Assembly (NCBI RefSeq): GCF_016806835.2
Contig: NZ_CP086111.1
Coordinates: 4,023,471-4,087,470 of the forward strand
DNA from: Skermanella rosea
GTDB lineage: Bacteria > Pseudomonadota > Alphaproteobacteria > Azospirillales > Azospirillaceae
Length of the DNA: 64,000 bases
Direction of reading: 5' to 3'
Shown here: piece after piece, positions 51,558-60,049 of the stretch
Numbering within the stretch: the first letter of the stretch is position 1
How the letters are laid out: the number at the start of each line of letters is the position of its first letter
The notes under the pieces: model-generated
Database searches by the model: none
The model's input: the letters and a program-made list of their open reading frames with translations, nothing else
What the model was told of the DNA's origin: nothing
Translations under genes and position numbers: made by a program

Positions 51558-51935
51558 TTATTCGGCGCTGCCGGCGGCTTCCGCCTCGGCGCGCTTGGCC
51601 GCAGCGGCCTGCTCCGCCTTGATCCGCTCCTGGGCCTTCGCCTTGGGGGCGGCCTTCTTGGGGTTCTGGCTCTGGGCCGGCATCGGGACCACCTCGGCGC
51701 GGCCGAGGAACAGCTCGACCCGGTCGGTCGGCTGGGCGCCGACGGACAGCCAGTGCTTGGCGCGCTCGGTGTTGAGCACGACGCGCTCCGGATGATCCTT
51801 GGCCAGCATCGGGTTGTAGGTGCCGATCTTCTCGATGAAGCGGCCATCGCGCGGGCTGCGCGCGTCGGTGACGACGATGGCGTAGAACGGGCGCTTCTTG
51901 GCGCCGCCGCGGGTCAGACGGATCTTCAAGGACAT
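51558..51935 (-). CDS. rpsP: 30S ribosomal protein S16
   Basis: A 125-residue S16: [59 protein letters not shown]. The C-terminus is extended by an Ala/Lys/Glu-rich segment ([20 protein letters not shown]), as in other Rhodospirillales. It is upstream of rimM on the same strand and about 90 bp after ffh. Confidence 0.97.
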   Translation of the reverse strand: MSLKIRLTRGGAKKRPFYAIVVTDARSPRDGRFIEKIGTYNPMLAKDHPERVVLNTERAKHWLSVGAQPTDRVELFLGRAEVVPMPAQSQNPKKAAPKAKAQERIKAEQAAAAKRAEAEAAGSAE

Positions 51936-52024
51936 TGCGAAACTACTCTCTTCACTCAGGTTGCAGGTATTGGCTGTCTTGTCGGTAGGCGAACTGTCTT
52001 GGGCGAAACTGCCCGGACGGCGGC

Positions 52025-53389
52025 TTACGGGAAGCCCTTGCCGCGGGGAAGGAGACCGGCCAGACCCTGGCGCATCATGCCCTTCTGGCCCATCTTCTTG
52101 ACCTTCTTCATCATGGTCTGCATGTCCTGGAACTGCTTGAGCAGCCGGTTGACATCCTGGACCTGTACGCCCGACCCCATGGCGATGCGGCGCTTGCGCG
52201 ACGCCTTGATGAGGTCGGGATTGCGCCGCTCGGCCTTGGTCATGGACGAGATGATGGCTTCCTGCTTTTTCAGGATGCCCTCGTCGATGTTGGCGTCCTT
52301 GAGCTGGTTCTTGATCTTGCCGATGCCCGGCAGCATCCCGAGCATGCCGCCCATGCCGCCCATCTTGCGGATCTGCTTGAGCTGGTTCGCCATGTCGTCG
52401 AGGTCGAAGGTGCCCTTCTCCATCTTCTTGGCGAGCTTCTCGGCCTCCGCCTTGTCGATGTTCTCGGCGGCCTTCTCGACCAGGCTGACCACGTCGCCCA
52501 TGCCCAGGATGCGGCCGGCGATGCGGTCGGGGTGGAAGGCTTCGAGGGCGTCCACCTTCTCGCCGACGCCCAGCAGCTTGATCGGCTTGCCGGTGATCTG
52601 GCGCATCGACAGCGCGGCACCGCCGCGGGCGTCGCCGTCGATCCGGGTCAGCACGATGCCGGAGATGCCGACACGGTCCTGGAAGTTGGTCGCGACCGTC
52701 ACCGCGTCCTGGCCGGTCATGGCGTCCACGACCAGCAGGGTCTCGACCGGCCTCGTGGCGTCGCGGACGGCTGCCACCTCGGCCATCAGCTCGTCGTCGA
52801 TCGCGAGGCGGCCGGCGGTGTCGAGCATGACGACGTCGTAGCCTTCGAGGCGGCCGGTCTGCATGGCGCGCTTGGCGATCTCCACCGGCTGCTGGCCGGG
52901 GACGATCGGGAGGGTCGCGACCTGGACCTGCTCGCCGAGGATCTTGAGCTGTTCCTGGGCCGCCGGGCGCCGTGTGTCCAGCGAGGCCATCAGGACCTTC
53001 TTGCGCTCGCGTGTCTTGAGGCGGAGCGCGATCTTGGCGGTGCTGGTGGTCTTGCCCGAACCCTGGAGGCCGACCATCAGGATCGGCACGGGGGCGGCGG
53101 CTTCGAGGTTGATGCCTTCGCTGGACGAGCCCAGCATCTCGACCAGATGGTCGTGGACGATCTTGACGACCATCTGGCCGGGCGTGACCGAGCGCAGGAC
53201 CTCCTGGCCGACGGCCTTCTCCTTGACGCCGGCGATGAACTGCTTGACGACGGGCAAGGCCACGTCGGCTTCGAGCAAGGCGACGCGCACCTCGCGCAGA
53301 GCGATCCCGACATCCTCCTCGCTCAGCGCGCCACGCCGCGTGAGACGATCGAAGATGTCTCCCAGCCGTCCGGTCAGCCCTTCAAACAT
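52025..53389 (-). CDS. ffh: signal recognition particle protein Ffh
   Basis: A 454-residue SRP54 GTPase. The N domain (1-85, [20 protein letters not shown]) is followed by the G domain, with P-loop [33 protein letters not shown] and [20 protein letters not shown]. The last usually begins TKxD; Arg replaces Lys here. The methionine-rich M domain ends with [20 protein letters not shown] and [14 protein letters not shown], which bind signal peptides and 4.5S RNA. First gene of the ffh-rpsP-rimM-trmD-rplS group, an arrangement conserved in alphaproteobacteria. Confidence 0.98.
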   Translation of the reverse strand: MFEGLTGRLGDIFDRLTRRGALSEEDVGIALREVRVALLEADVALPVVKQFIAGVKEKAVGQEVLRSVTPGQMVVKIVHDHLVEMLGSSSEGINLEAAAPVPILMVGLQGSGKTTSTAKIALRLKTRERKKVLMASLDTRRPAAQEQLKILGEQVQVATLPIVPGQQPVEIAKRAMQTGRLEGYDVVMLDTAGRLAIDDELMAEVAAVRDATRPVETLLVVDAMTGQDAVTVATNFQDRVGISGIVLTRIDGDARGGAALSMRQITGKPIKLLGVGEKVDALEAFHPDRIAGRILGMGDVVSLVEKAAENIDKAEAEKLAKKMEKGTFDLDDMANQLKQIRKMGGMGGMLGMLPGIGKIKNQLKDANIDEGILKKQEAIISSMTKAERRNPDLIKASRKRRIAMGSGVQVQDVNRLLKQFQDMQTMMKKVKKMGQKGMMRQGLAGLLPRGKGFP

Positions 53390-53680
53390 GCGTCACTCGG
53401 TCATGGTTCGCGAAAGTCGGATGCCCTGCCCCACTGCGCCGCCGCGACGGCCAGACTGGCTGGCCATGCGCCCGACATGCGCCCAAACGGAAACGCGCCA
53501 GTGCGCGAAACTCGCGGACCGGCGGGCACCCTCGGGCGCAGACAAGGCGGCTCATGGGATTGAGCGGACCGCGAAACTAGGGGACCGGCGCGGCGATGTC
53601 AACAGAAGGGTTATGCTTTTGTGCGGCTCCCTCCGGCGGCTTCCTCGGCTATCGCTAATCCCCCCGGAAAGGCCGCATAT
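53390..53680. other. ffh upstream region
   Basis: This 291-bp stretch must contain the ffh promoter (minus strand). I see no distinctive promoter, RNA or repeat in it; repeats begin at 53681. Confidence 0.4.
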
Positions 53681-53873
53681 GTCATCATCCGTGACGGCGA
53701 GCCCCGATTATCGGGAAGCCGACAGGCGTCCGCGACCTTGGCTGACGACACCCCCTCCCCTGGCAAGGACGCAAATGTCAGCATCCGTGACGGCGAGCCC
53801 CGACGATCGGGAAGCCGACGGGTGTCCGTGACCGTGGCTGACGACATCCCCCTCCCCTGGCAAGGACGCAAAT
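53681..53873. repeat. 96-97 bp tandem repeat units
   Basis: Two adjacent units start with GTCATCATCCGTGACGGCG (53681) and GTCAGCATCCGTGACGGCG (53777), and the beginning of a third follows at 53874. Periods are 96 and 97 bp. Each holds a small palindrome (for example CCCGA-CGA-TCGGG) and GTCAGC/GCTGAC-type ends. Because the period is near a multiple of three, open frames on both strands look like 32-codon repeats but lack start signals. Related units recur at 54246 and 54342. Confidence 0.85.
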
Positions 53874-54011
53874 GTCAGCATCCGTAATGACAGGGCTGTC
53901 GGCGGGCGATGTCGCGATGCGTCGAGCGGCCGTTGCGAGCCCGCAAAGTTGCATGCGTCATGAAGACGCTCGTATGAGGCGAATACCTGTTCTAGTTTGG
54001 AAATGCGGACA

Positions 54012-54034
54012 GCGACCGGGACTGGCCCGGCCGC
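54012..54034 (+). promoter_or_regulatory. hairpin before small ORF, copy 1
   Basis: GCGACCGGG (54012-54020) and CCCGGCCGC (54026-54034) with a 5-base loop, one mismatch. It lies 13 bases before the GGGAG ribosome binding site. The copy-2 equivalent is a perfect stem, so pairing is (nearly) kept. Confidence 0.45.
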
Positions 54035-54058
54035 CTCCGCTACAGAGGGAGTAGTTCG

Positions 54059-54136
54059 ATGCGCAAACATCGGTTCTCTCTCCAGGTCTGGTTCCAGGCG
54101 TTCAGGGTGAAGATCCTGTTCATCCTGCAATTCTAG
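54059..54136 (+). CDS. small cationic peptide, copy 1 (25 aa)
   Basis: A 25-codon ORF: ATG at 54059, GGGAG seven bases upstream (54047-54051), TAG at 54134. It begins MRKHRFSLQVWFQAFRVK and ends ILFILQF. It is basic (Arg2, Lys3, Arg5, Arg16, Lys18), with aromatic residues spaced like an amphipathic or membrane-seeking helix. The peptide differs from copy 2 only at residue 22 (Ile here, Asp there). A hairpin lies on each side. I do not recognise it; possibilities are a type I toxin-like peptide, a membrane-associated small protein or a leader peptide. The near-identity to copy 2 within diverged flanks suggests it is translated and selected. Confidence 0.5.
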   Translation: MRKHRFSLQVWFQAFRVKILFILQF

Positions 54137-54146
54137 ACCGGGAGCC

Positions 54147-54172
54147 GGCGGCGGGATGTGCGTCCCGCCGCC
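54147..54172 (+). terminator. hairpin after small ORF, copy 1
   Basis: GGCGGCGGGA (54147-54156) and TCCCGCCGCC (54163-54172) form a perfect 10-bp stem with a 6-base loop, starting 10 bases after the stop codon. No T-run follows (CTACCCTCG), so it may be a stabilising or Rho-assisted end. Confidence 0.55.
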
Positions 54173-54479
54173 TACCCTCGAAAGATAAGCGAACCGCCGG
54201 AATTCTTCAACACTGTCATGGGTCCCCGCACCCAGGTCCATGAACGTCATCATCCGTATCGGCCAGGCTCGATGATCCTGGAGGCCGGCGGGCGTCCGGA
54301 GGCGTGTTGCAGGATTAGCCCCCCTCTCAGGGACGCCAATGTCAGCATTCGTCATGGTGGGATCGTCGGCGGGCAGCCAACGCGATCTGCCGAGCGGCTG
54401 TCGCGAGCCCACGGAGTTGCATGCGTCACGAAGACGCTCGTATGAGGCGAATGTCTATTCTAGCTTGGACATGCGGACA

Positions 54480-54502
54480 GCGACCGGGACTGGCCCGGTC
54501 GC
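54480..54502 (+). promoter_or_regulatory. hairpin before small ORF, copy 2
   Basis: GCGACCGGG (54480-54488) and CCCGGTCGC (54494-54502) pair perfectly over a 5-base loop, directly upstream of the ribosome binding site at 54515-54519. Positionally identical to the copy-1 hairpin. Confidence 0.45.
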
Positions 54503-54526
54503 CTCCGCTACAGAGGGAGCAGATCG

Positions 54527-54604
54527 ATGCGGAAACATCGGTTCTCTCTCCAGGTCTGGTTCCAGGCGTTCAGGGTGAAGATCCTGTTCGACCTGCAATT
54601 CTAG
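54527..54604 (+). CDS. small cationic peptide, copy 2 (25 aa)
   Basis: The second copy of the 25-codon ORF: ATG at 54527, GGGAG seven bases upstream, TAG ending at 54604, exactly 468 bp after copy 1. It begins MRKHRFSLQVWFQAFRVK and ends ILFDLQF. Only one residue (Asp22 for Ile22) differs from copy 1, and the nucleotide sequence is almost unchanged across the ORF while regions further upstream differ more. The same hairpin-RBS-ORF-hairpin order is kept. Function unknown. Confidence 0.5.
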   Translation: MRKHRFSLQVWFQAFRVKILFDLQF

Positions 54605-54614
54605 ACCGGGAGCC

Positions 54615-54640
54615 GGCGGCGGGATGCACGTCCCGCCGCC
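54615..54640 (+). terminator. hairpin after small ORF, copy 2
   Basis: GGCGGCGGGA (54615-54624) and TCCCGCCGCC (54631-54640) form a perfect stem with loop TGCACG. The loop differs from copy 1 (TGTGCG) while the stem is unchanged. Confidence 0.55.
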
Positions 54641-54690
54641 TACCCTCGAAAGATAAGCGAACCGCCGAAGTTCTTCAACGGTGTCGTGGA

Positions 54691-54921
54691 CCTCCGGGGC
54701 GGAAGGTTGCGCCTGCCGTCAGGTGGGCATGCCGGCCAGCAGACCGGCTTCATCCTGGCACTAGACCATCTCTCGCTTGCGGATGCGGCGTACCCGGACA
54801 AGCGGGACCCGCGTCCGGAATTATGCCCCGGATGTGGAGCTGATGGATCCCTCGGCGGACCTTCCCGGTTCCTGTGGAGAGCTCGCCGAAAAACATTGGG
54901 TCCACTTCAGGAGAATGCAGC
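54691..54921. other. intergenic region before exoD-like gene
   Basis: A 231-bp stretch after the repeat island. It has an open frame of 79 codons (54686-54925) that overlaps the ExoD start and shows no family features; I do not call it. The AGGAG for the next gene is at its end. Confidence 0.35.
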
Positions 54922-55509
54922 ATGAGTGATCAACCACACCGCGCCCTCAGCGATGTCCTTGATCGATTGGAGAGCACGGCACGAGGCGAGAGCATAACCG
55001 TGCAGGAAGTGGTCGAGAAACTTGGTCACAAATCCTTTGCGTCATTGATGCTGATTTTTTCACTGATCTCCACCTCGCCGGCCAGCGCGATCCCCGGCCT
55101 GACGGCGACGGTCGCGGTAATCATCCTCATTCTGGTCGTGCAGATGATCCTCGGACGGGATTGCGTCTGGCTGCCACAGATCATCAGCCATCGGCGCCTG
55201 TCCACGGAGAAGCTCTGCAAGGGGATCGGCTGGCTGCGCAAGCCCGTGCTGTTCGTGGAACGGTTCTTGAAGGCGCGGCTCACCTTTTTCCTTCATCGGC
55301 CGTGGCTTTTCCTGCCCTTGTTCCTGATCCTGGCGCTGACGCTGTTCATGCCGTTCATGGAGGTGATACCGACCTCGGGGTCCATCGCGTCGGCCGTGAT
55401 CGCGTTTTTCGCTGCCGGGCTGCTGACCAGGGACGGCGGCCTCGTCCTGTTCTCGCTGATCCTGCTCCTGGCGGTGCCGGTGGCCGTCTGGCAGTTCGGC
55501 TTCAGCTGA
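54922..55509 (+). CDS. ExoD-family membrane protein
   Basis: A 195-residue inner-membrane protein of the exopolysaccharide synthesis ExoD family (PF06055). ATG 54922 has AGGAG eight bases upstream. Family blocks: RGESITVQEVVEKLGHKSFA, STSPASAIPGLTATVAVIIL, ILGRDCVWLPQIISHRRLS and LALTLFMPFMEVIPTSGSIA, then LLTRDGGLVLFSLILLLA. Four to five membrane helices. Rhizobial exoD mutants are altered in exopolysaccharide and alkaline stress resistance; the molecular function is not known. It may be related functionally to the glycan cassette, though it is far away. Confidence 0.88.
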   Translation: MSDQPHRALSDVLDRLESTARGESITVQEVVEKLGHKSFASLMLIFSLISTSPASAIPGLTATVAVIILILVVQMILGRDCVWLPQIISHRRLSTEKLCKGIGWLRKPVLFVERFLKARLTFFLHRPWLFLPLFLILALTLFMPFMEVIPTSGSIASAVIAFFAAGLLTRDGGLVLFSLILLLAVPVAVWQFGFS

Positions 55510-56045
55510 GCCGCGAGGGTTCAACGGAGCCCCCCTTCCCTGAGAGACTTGGATGGAGCTTCAGCTAACCCGCGGGCGATACATTCTCGCGAATCTCCGG
55601 AGCGGAGCGGCGACAAGCCGTCAGGGCAACCGAGTCGGGCGGCGTTACTGATCGTGGCTGATGAGGAAAATCACTCTGGCCCCTTTTAGCACGGAATTGG
55701 GCTTGTGGTTCAAGTCATGCACAACTTATAGGATGACCATAGACGGATCATTCGTCAAAATTGTCCAGTCGAGCGGTGCGAAGATCCCTTGAAGGGAGGC
55801 ACGCCGAGCCACCTAGACACATAAATCGGGCTCGATAGCCGTTTCAGATCCCCGCGAGCCTTCGGAGCGGAACGTCGCCGAGGGGCGACAAGCCGGCAAG
55901 CCGATAGCGTCCGGCGCGGTTGCTGAAGGCAGGTGATGAGAAATTCACTCTGACCGCTTTTAGCGCCACTTCCGAGCGGCACGGCCAGGCCGGCTAGAGC
56001 TGTACCCGATCAGGTCGCTCCGCCCGAGACAGCTGATCCGATGCA
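55510..56045. repeat. non-coding stretch with a decayed direct repeat
   Basis: I see no gene here. Two related segments occur about 280 bp apart. One is at about 55580-55695, with CTCCGGAGCGGAGCGGCGAC..., CTGATGAGGAAAATCACTCT and CCCCTTTTAGC. The other is at about 55850-55970, with CTTCGGAGCGGAACG..., GTGATGAGAAATTCACTCTG and CCGCTTTTAGC. They look like eroded copies of one element or gene fragment. Between them (55690-55830) the DNA is AT-richer. Confidence 0.5.
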
Positions 56046-56127
56046 TTGCGCCATGGGCGCAACCTACGACCGTCGGCCCGCATCACCTCCGCCCTGCATC
56101 GAGCCGTAGGTTGCGCCCATGGCGCAA
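56046..56127. repeat. long perfect inverted repeat (23-bp arms)
   Basis: TTGCGCCATGGGCGCAAC starts the left arm (56046-56068), and the exact reverse complement of all 23 bases forms the right arm (56105-56127). The 36-base loop is 56069-56104. Each arm is itself nearly palindromic, so a cruciform or double hairpin is possible. It looks like a REP/BIME-type or miniature transposable element between ExoD and the convergent MBL gene. Confidence 0.8.
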
Positions 56128-56193
56128 CACAGTGCGGCGAGTGGAACGGCCGGCTGCGAGGATCGGAGCGGTTCAACCTGATCGGGGACCGCT

Positions 56194-57087
56194 CTACCGG
56201 TAGGCCGAGCCGTCCTCCGCGCGGGCGGGGTGGTCCAGGTAGCGGCCCTGCTTCGGGACGGCGACGCGGTCGAATTCCTCCGCCAGGCGGTAGAGGGCGG
56301 TGCGCATCTCCGGCCCTTTCATGGGTTCGCCGTGACCGGTGACGACCAGGTCGGGATCGAGGGCGGCGAGTTTGGCGACGGACCGCTTCGCCTTGTCCCA
56401 CTCCACCGTGTAGTAGGTCGGCGGGCCGTGCATCTCCGCCCGCTGGACCGCGACGGCGTAGGCGCTCTCCTGCCCCGTCGTCACGAAGGCGTCGCCGGCG
56501 ACGATGGTGCGGTCGGTCTCGCGCCAGAGCGACACGTGGCCGACGCTGTGGCCGGGCGTGTGGAGCCAGCGCCAGCCGGGCATCTCCGGGATGGTGCCGT
56601 CCTCCGGGAGCGCCCGGAGCCGGCTGCCGACATCGACCGGGCCGCGCGGGTAGAATCGGGCCAGCGCCGCCATGGCGCCGCCGCCGACGGAGGGATCGCC
56701 CGGCGGGTAGGACGCCCTGCCGTTCAGATACGGGTGTTCGAGCGGGTGGGCGTAGACGGGAACGTCCCATTCCCGGGCCAGATCCTCCAGCGCGCCGATA
56801 TGGTCGAAGTGGCCGTGGGTCATCACGATCGCCGAAGGCCGGGCGCCGGGTCCGAACCGCTCGCCGGCGGCCCCCGTGATCATGCCCTTGGTCCCTGGGA
56901 TGCCCGTGTCGATCAGGACCCACTGCCGGTCGCCGGCGCCGGGACGGCCCCAGAAGACGACGTTGACGATGCCGAGCCGGCGGTACGCCAGATCGGGGGC
57001 GATCTGGTGGGTCTTGTCGCCGCGCGCCGCGTCCAGCTCGGGATCGACCGCGCTGGCGCTCGGGGGCAAGGGGATCTGTCCGGCCAT
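56194..57087 (-). CDS. MBL-fold metallo-hydrolase
   Basis: A 297-residue metallo-beta-lactamase-fold hydrolase. The dinuclear metal motif is VMTHGHFDHIGALEDLAR (HxHxDH), with the further ligands TPGHSVGHVSLW (His), VAGDAFVTT (Asp) and VVTGHGEPM (His). VLIDTGIPGTKGMI is the usual lead strand. The ATG at 57087 is chosen; a longer start at 57162 adds a charged leader. No signal peptide. The substrate is unknown; the family includes glyoxalase II-like, quorum-quenching and thioester hydrolases. Single gene, divergent from the pentapeptide-repeat gene. Confidence 0.88.
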   Translation of the reverse strand: MAGQIPLPPSASAVDPELDAARGDKTHQIAPDLAYRRLGIVNVVFWGRPGAGDRQWVLIDTGIPGTKGMITGAAGERFGPGARPSAIVMTHGHFDHIGALEDLAREWDVPVYAHPLEHPYLNGRASYPPGDPSVGGGAMAALARFYPRGPVDVGSRLRALPEDGTIPEMPGWRWLHTPGHSVGHVSLWRETDRTIVAGDAFVTTGQESAYAVAVQRAEMHGPPTYYTVEWDKAKRSVAKLAALDPDLVVTGHGEPMKGPEMRTALYRLAEEFDRVAVPKQGRYLDHPARAEDGSAYR

Positions 57088-57299
57088 CTCTATGCTTTCC
57101 CGCCTCTGTTCTTCCGAACCTTCGTATTCCGGTGGGCCCGATCGACGGGCGCATTCAACCAACCGGCCCCCGTTTCGACCGTTCCCGGCGGAGTATAGGA
57201 AAATTTCACACTTGGTTATCGATTGGTCACGACGGCCTTAACGAATCCTTCGTCCTTTCCGCCTAGGCTTGCCGAGGAAGATTCCAGGATGGCCCCCCA

Positions 57300-58631
57300 A
57301 TGGCTTCTGCCTCCGCCGAAACCAGCGAGATCCCCCGCGCCAAGCTCTCCCAGCAGGAGCTGAACGCACTGACGAACCGGCACAAGGCATTCCTCAAGCG
57401 CCAGCCCGGAGGGACGCGCGCCATCTTCAAGATGCGCGACCTGTCACACCTCGATCTCAGCGGCCTGGACCTGACCGACGCCGATTTCAGCGGGGCCAAG
57501 CTGTTCAGTACCCGTCTGCTGGGCTGCAACCTGACGGGCGCCGATCTCTACGGCACCGACCTGCGCCTGGCGAACCTGACCGGCGCCACCCTCATGAAGA
57601 CCGACCTGCGGGGCGCCTGCCTGCGCGGCGCCATCCTGAGCGAGGCCATGCTGATCGAGGCGGACCTGCGCGACGGCATGCTGGTCCATATGGGCAAGTC
57701 GGGCGAAATGGCGTCGGTCAACCAGGAGGCGGTCAAGCTCACCACTGAGCTGACCTGCGCCATCATGCGCGGCGCCAACCTGTCCCGCGCCCGGGTATCC
57801 AATGCCTTCGTGATGCAGACCGACATGACCGACGCGGTCATGCGCGGCACCAAGTTCGTCCGGGCCAACCTGACCAATTCCGACCTGACCGGGGCGGACC
57901 TGCAGGGCGCGGACCTGACCGGCGCCAACCTTACCGGAGCCCGGCTGACCGGTGCCATCCTGTCCGGCGCTGTGCTCGACAGCGCGCGGCTGGCGAACGC
58001 CGTGCTGATCGGCGCGATCCTGGACGATGCCCAGCGCCGCGCGCCGGAACTGGCGGGAGCCGTGCTGGCGAAGGACTTCGCCGGCCTCGGCCGCACCTTG
58101 CCGGAGGTGGCCGCGGGCCACGCCGCCTGGATGGACAGCGGTGGCAAGGAGGGGCATCGGGCCGACCTCTCGGGCTATGAGCTGACCGGTTTCGACCTGC
58201 GGGGGTTGAACCTGTCGGCCGCGGTGCTGCAGGGCGCCACCCTGGTCAAGGCCGACATGAGGTCCGCCGTGCTGGCCATGGCCGACATGTCGCTGTGCGA
58301 CCTGCGCCGGATCAACCTGTCGAACGCCGACCTGCGCGGTGCCAACCTGGAGCGGGCGACCCTCACCGGGGCGGACCTGAGCGGCGCCAAGCTGAACCCC
58401 GTGCACATCCAGAGCGGCAGCGGCCATGTCTGGCGCGCCAACCTGCACCGGGTGCGGCTGGAGGGGGCCAATCTCCAGGGGGCCGACCTGCGCAAGGCCA
58501 ACCTGACCGACGCGGTGCTGTCGCGCGCCGACCTGCGCGGGGCGGACCTGCGGGAGACCAACCTGACCGGCGCCGACCTGAAAGGCGCCCGCCTGGAAGG
58601 CGCCGACATGGCCGGGGCCACGGGCACCTGA
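57300..58631 (+). CDS. pentapeptide-repeat protein
   Basis: A 443-residue protein built mostly of A(D/N)LxX repeats. A 35-residue helical N-terminus (KLSQQELNALTNRHKAFLKR) precedes the first repeat block (about 45-125: LDLSGLDLTDADFSGAKLFS, LANLTGATLMKTDLRGACLR). An insertion with PilZ-like or linker sequence (HMGKSGEMASVNQEAVKL) comes next. A second block follows (about 155-235: NLTNSDLTGADLQGADLTGA), then a spacer containing FAGLGRTLPEVAAGHAAWMD, and a third block (about 290-440). The repeats form right-handed quadrilateral beta-helices; some mimic DNA and protect gyrase, but most have no known role. Cytoplasmic. Confidence 0.92.
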   Translation: MASASAETSEIPRAKLSQQELNALTNRHKAFLKRQPGGTRAIFKMRDLSHLDLSGLDLTDADFSGAKLFSTRLLGCNLTGADLYGTDLRLANLTGATLMKTDLRGACLRGAILSEAMLIEADLRDGMLVHMGKSGEMASVNQEAVKLTTELTCAIMRGANLSRARVSNAFVMQTDMTDAVMRGTKFVRANLTNSDLTGADLQGADLTGANLTGARLTGAILSGAVLDSARLANAVLIGAILDDAQRRAPELAGAVLAKDFAGLGRTLPEVAAGHAAWMDSGGKEGHRADLSGYELTGFDLRGLNLSAAVLQGATLVKADMRSAVLAMADMSLCDLRRINLSNADLRGANLERATLTGADLSGAKLNPVHIQSGSGHVWRANLHRVRLEGANLQGADLRKANLTDAVLSRADLRGADLRETNLTGADLKGARLEGADMAGATGT

Positions 58632-58673
58632 CGGCCCGCTGTTCCCTGCCGCCTTCCTTGCGGGAACTTCGCC

Positions 58674-60038
58674 TCAGTAGGAGAATTCGGCGAAGACGCG
58701 GTCGATGTCGCCCTGCCATTCGCCATGATAGCGGTTCAGCAGGATCGTCGCCGGGGTCTCGCCGGTCTCGGCCACTTCCAGCAGGGTGTTGATGAAGTGG
58801 GTCTCGTCGTCGCCCCAGCGGTCGTTGCGGGCGCGCCGCCGCAGGCCTTCCCCGGCGATCCTCAGGACCTCCGCCGCGACCTCCCGCAGGGGACGGCCCC
58901 GGTGGGTGGCGTCCAGGGCGAGGCGCGGCACCTCGGCGCGGAGATGGGCCCGCTCCTCTGCCGTCCAGTCCTTGACCAGGTCCCAGGCGGCGTCCAGCGC
59001 CGTGCCGTCGTAGAGCAGCCCGACCCACAGGGCCGGCAGGGCGCACAGGCCGCGCCACGGGCCGCCGTCGGCGCCGCGCATCTCCAGGTAGCGCTTGAGG
59101 CGGACTTCCGGGAACAGCGTGGTCAGGTGGTCGGCCCAGTCGGTCATCAGCGGCAGTTCGCCCGGCAGCGCCGGCAGGCGGCCCTGGAGGAAGTCGCGGA
59201 AGCTCTGGCCGGAGGCGTCGATGTACTTTCCGTCGCGGTAGACGAAATACATCGGCACGTCGAGGGCGTAGTCGGCATATTGCTGGAACCCGAACCCCTC
59301 CTCGAACACGAACGGCAGGTCGCCGCAGCGGTCGGGGTCGGTGTCGGTCCAGATATGGCTCCGGAAGCTCTGGAAGCCGTTGGGCCGGCCCTCGGTGAAG
59401 GGCGAGTTGGCGAACAGCGCCGTCGCGATCGGCTGGAGGGCGAGGCTGACGCGGAACTTCTTCACCATGTCCGCCTCGGACCCGAAGTCCAGGTTAACCT
59501 GCACGGTACAGGTCCGCATCATCATGTCGAGGCCGAGCGAGCCGCGCTTCGGCATGTATTCCCGCATGATCTTGTAGCGGCCCTTGGGCATCCACGGGAT
59601 CTCGTCCCGCTTCCATTTCGGATTGAAGCCCAGGCCGATCATGCCGATGCCCAGCTCCCGGCCGACCTGCTTGACCTGGTCCAGGTGCTCGTGGACCTCG
59701 GCGCAGGTGTCGTGCAGGGTTTCGAGCGGGGCGCCGGACAGTTCCACCTGGCCGCCCGGCTCCAGGCTGATGTTGCAGGAGCCGCAGGTCAGCGCGATGA
59801 CGTTGTCGCCCTCATACACGGGTTCCCAGCCGAAGCGGGTCATCCGGTTGAGCAGCTCGCCGATGCCGTCCGGCCCGTCGTAGGGCAGCGGGCGCAGGTC
59901 GCTGGTGCGGTACGCGAATTTCTCGTGCTCGGTCCCGATACGCCAGTCGGACGCGGGCTTGCTGCCCTGCTCGAGATGGCTCACCAGACTGCGCGGGTCG
60001 GAAATCGGTTCGCCGCGGGACTTCGGAGGGGCGGACAT
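58674..60038 (-). CDS. gshA: glutamate-cysteine ligase (plant/alphaproteobacterial type)
   Basis: A 454-residue GCS2-type ligase, first step of glutathione synthesis. ATG 60038 is preferred to an upstream TTG (60053). Conserved blocks: [100 protein letters not shown] and [26 protein letters not shown] and [10 protein letters not shown] hold the metal and glutamate. It lies 11 bases after rsmE in a likely abh-rsmE-gshA operon. Confidence 0.96.
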   Translation of the reverse strand: MSAPPKSRGEPISDPRSLVSHLEQGSKPASDWRIGTEHEKFAYRTSDLRPLPYDGPDGIGELLNRMTRFGWEPVYEGDNVIALTCGSCNISLEPGGQVELSGAPLETLHDTCAEVHEHLDQVKQVGRELGIGMIGLGFNPKWKRDEIPWMPKGRYKIMREYMPKRGSLGLDMMMRTCTVQVNLDFGSEADMVKKFRVSLALQPIATALFANSPFTEGRPNGFQSFRSHIWTDTDPDRCGDLPFVFEEGFGFQQYADYALDVPMYFVYRDGKYIDASGQSFRDFLQGRLPALPGELPLMTDWADHLTTLFPEVRLKRYLEMRGADGGPWRGLCALPALWVGLLYDGTALDAAWDLVKDWTAEERAHLRAEVPRLALDATHRGRPLREVAAEVLRIAGEGLRRRARNDRWGDDETHFINTLLEVAETGETPATILLNRYHGEWQGDIDRVFAEFSY

Positions 60039-60049
60039 GGGATGCCTGA

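Larger units (their letters stand above)
53874..54690. repeat. 468-bp tandem duplication carrying a small-ORF cassette
   Basis: The segment from 53874 is repeated from 54342, exactly 468 bp later, with scattered differences that are fewest around the small ORFs. Each copy runs: start of a 96-bp-type unit, a divergent stretch, GCATGCGTCA-GAAGACGCTC, a hairpin, a ribosome binding site, a 25-codon ORF, a second hairpin, and the shared CTACCCTCGAAAGATAAGCG. The similarity fades near 54225 in copy 1 and 54690 in copy 2. Between the copies lies another 96-bp-type unit (54246-54341). Confidence 0.85.

Noticed and set aside
53611..53887. Overlapping small frames on both strands with 32-residue repeats
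   Set aside because: They arise because the 96-97 bp DNA repeat is close to a multiple of three; no start signals, and both strands look equally 'coding'.
53681..54341. Possible CRISPR array
   Set aside because: Units are 96-97 bp and adjacent, without short constant repeats separated by unique spacers, and no cas genes are present.
54686..54925. 79-codon frame with CPGCGADG before the ExoD gene
   Set aside because: No ribosome binding site, overlaps the ExoD start, and composition matches non-coding neighbours.
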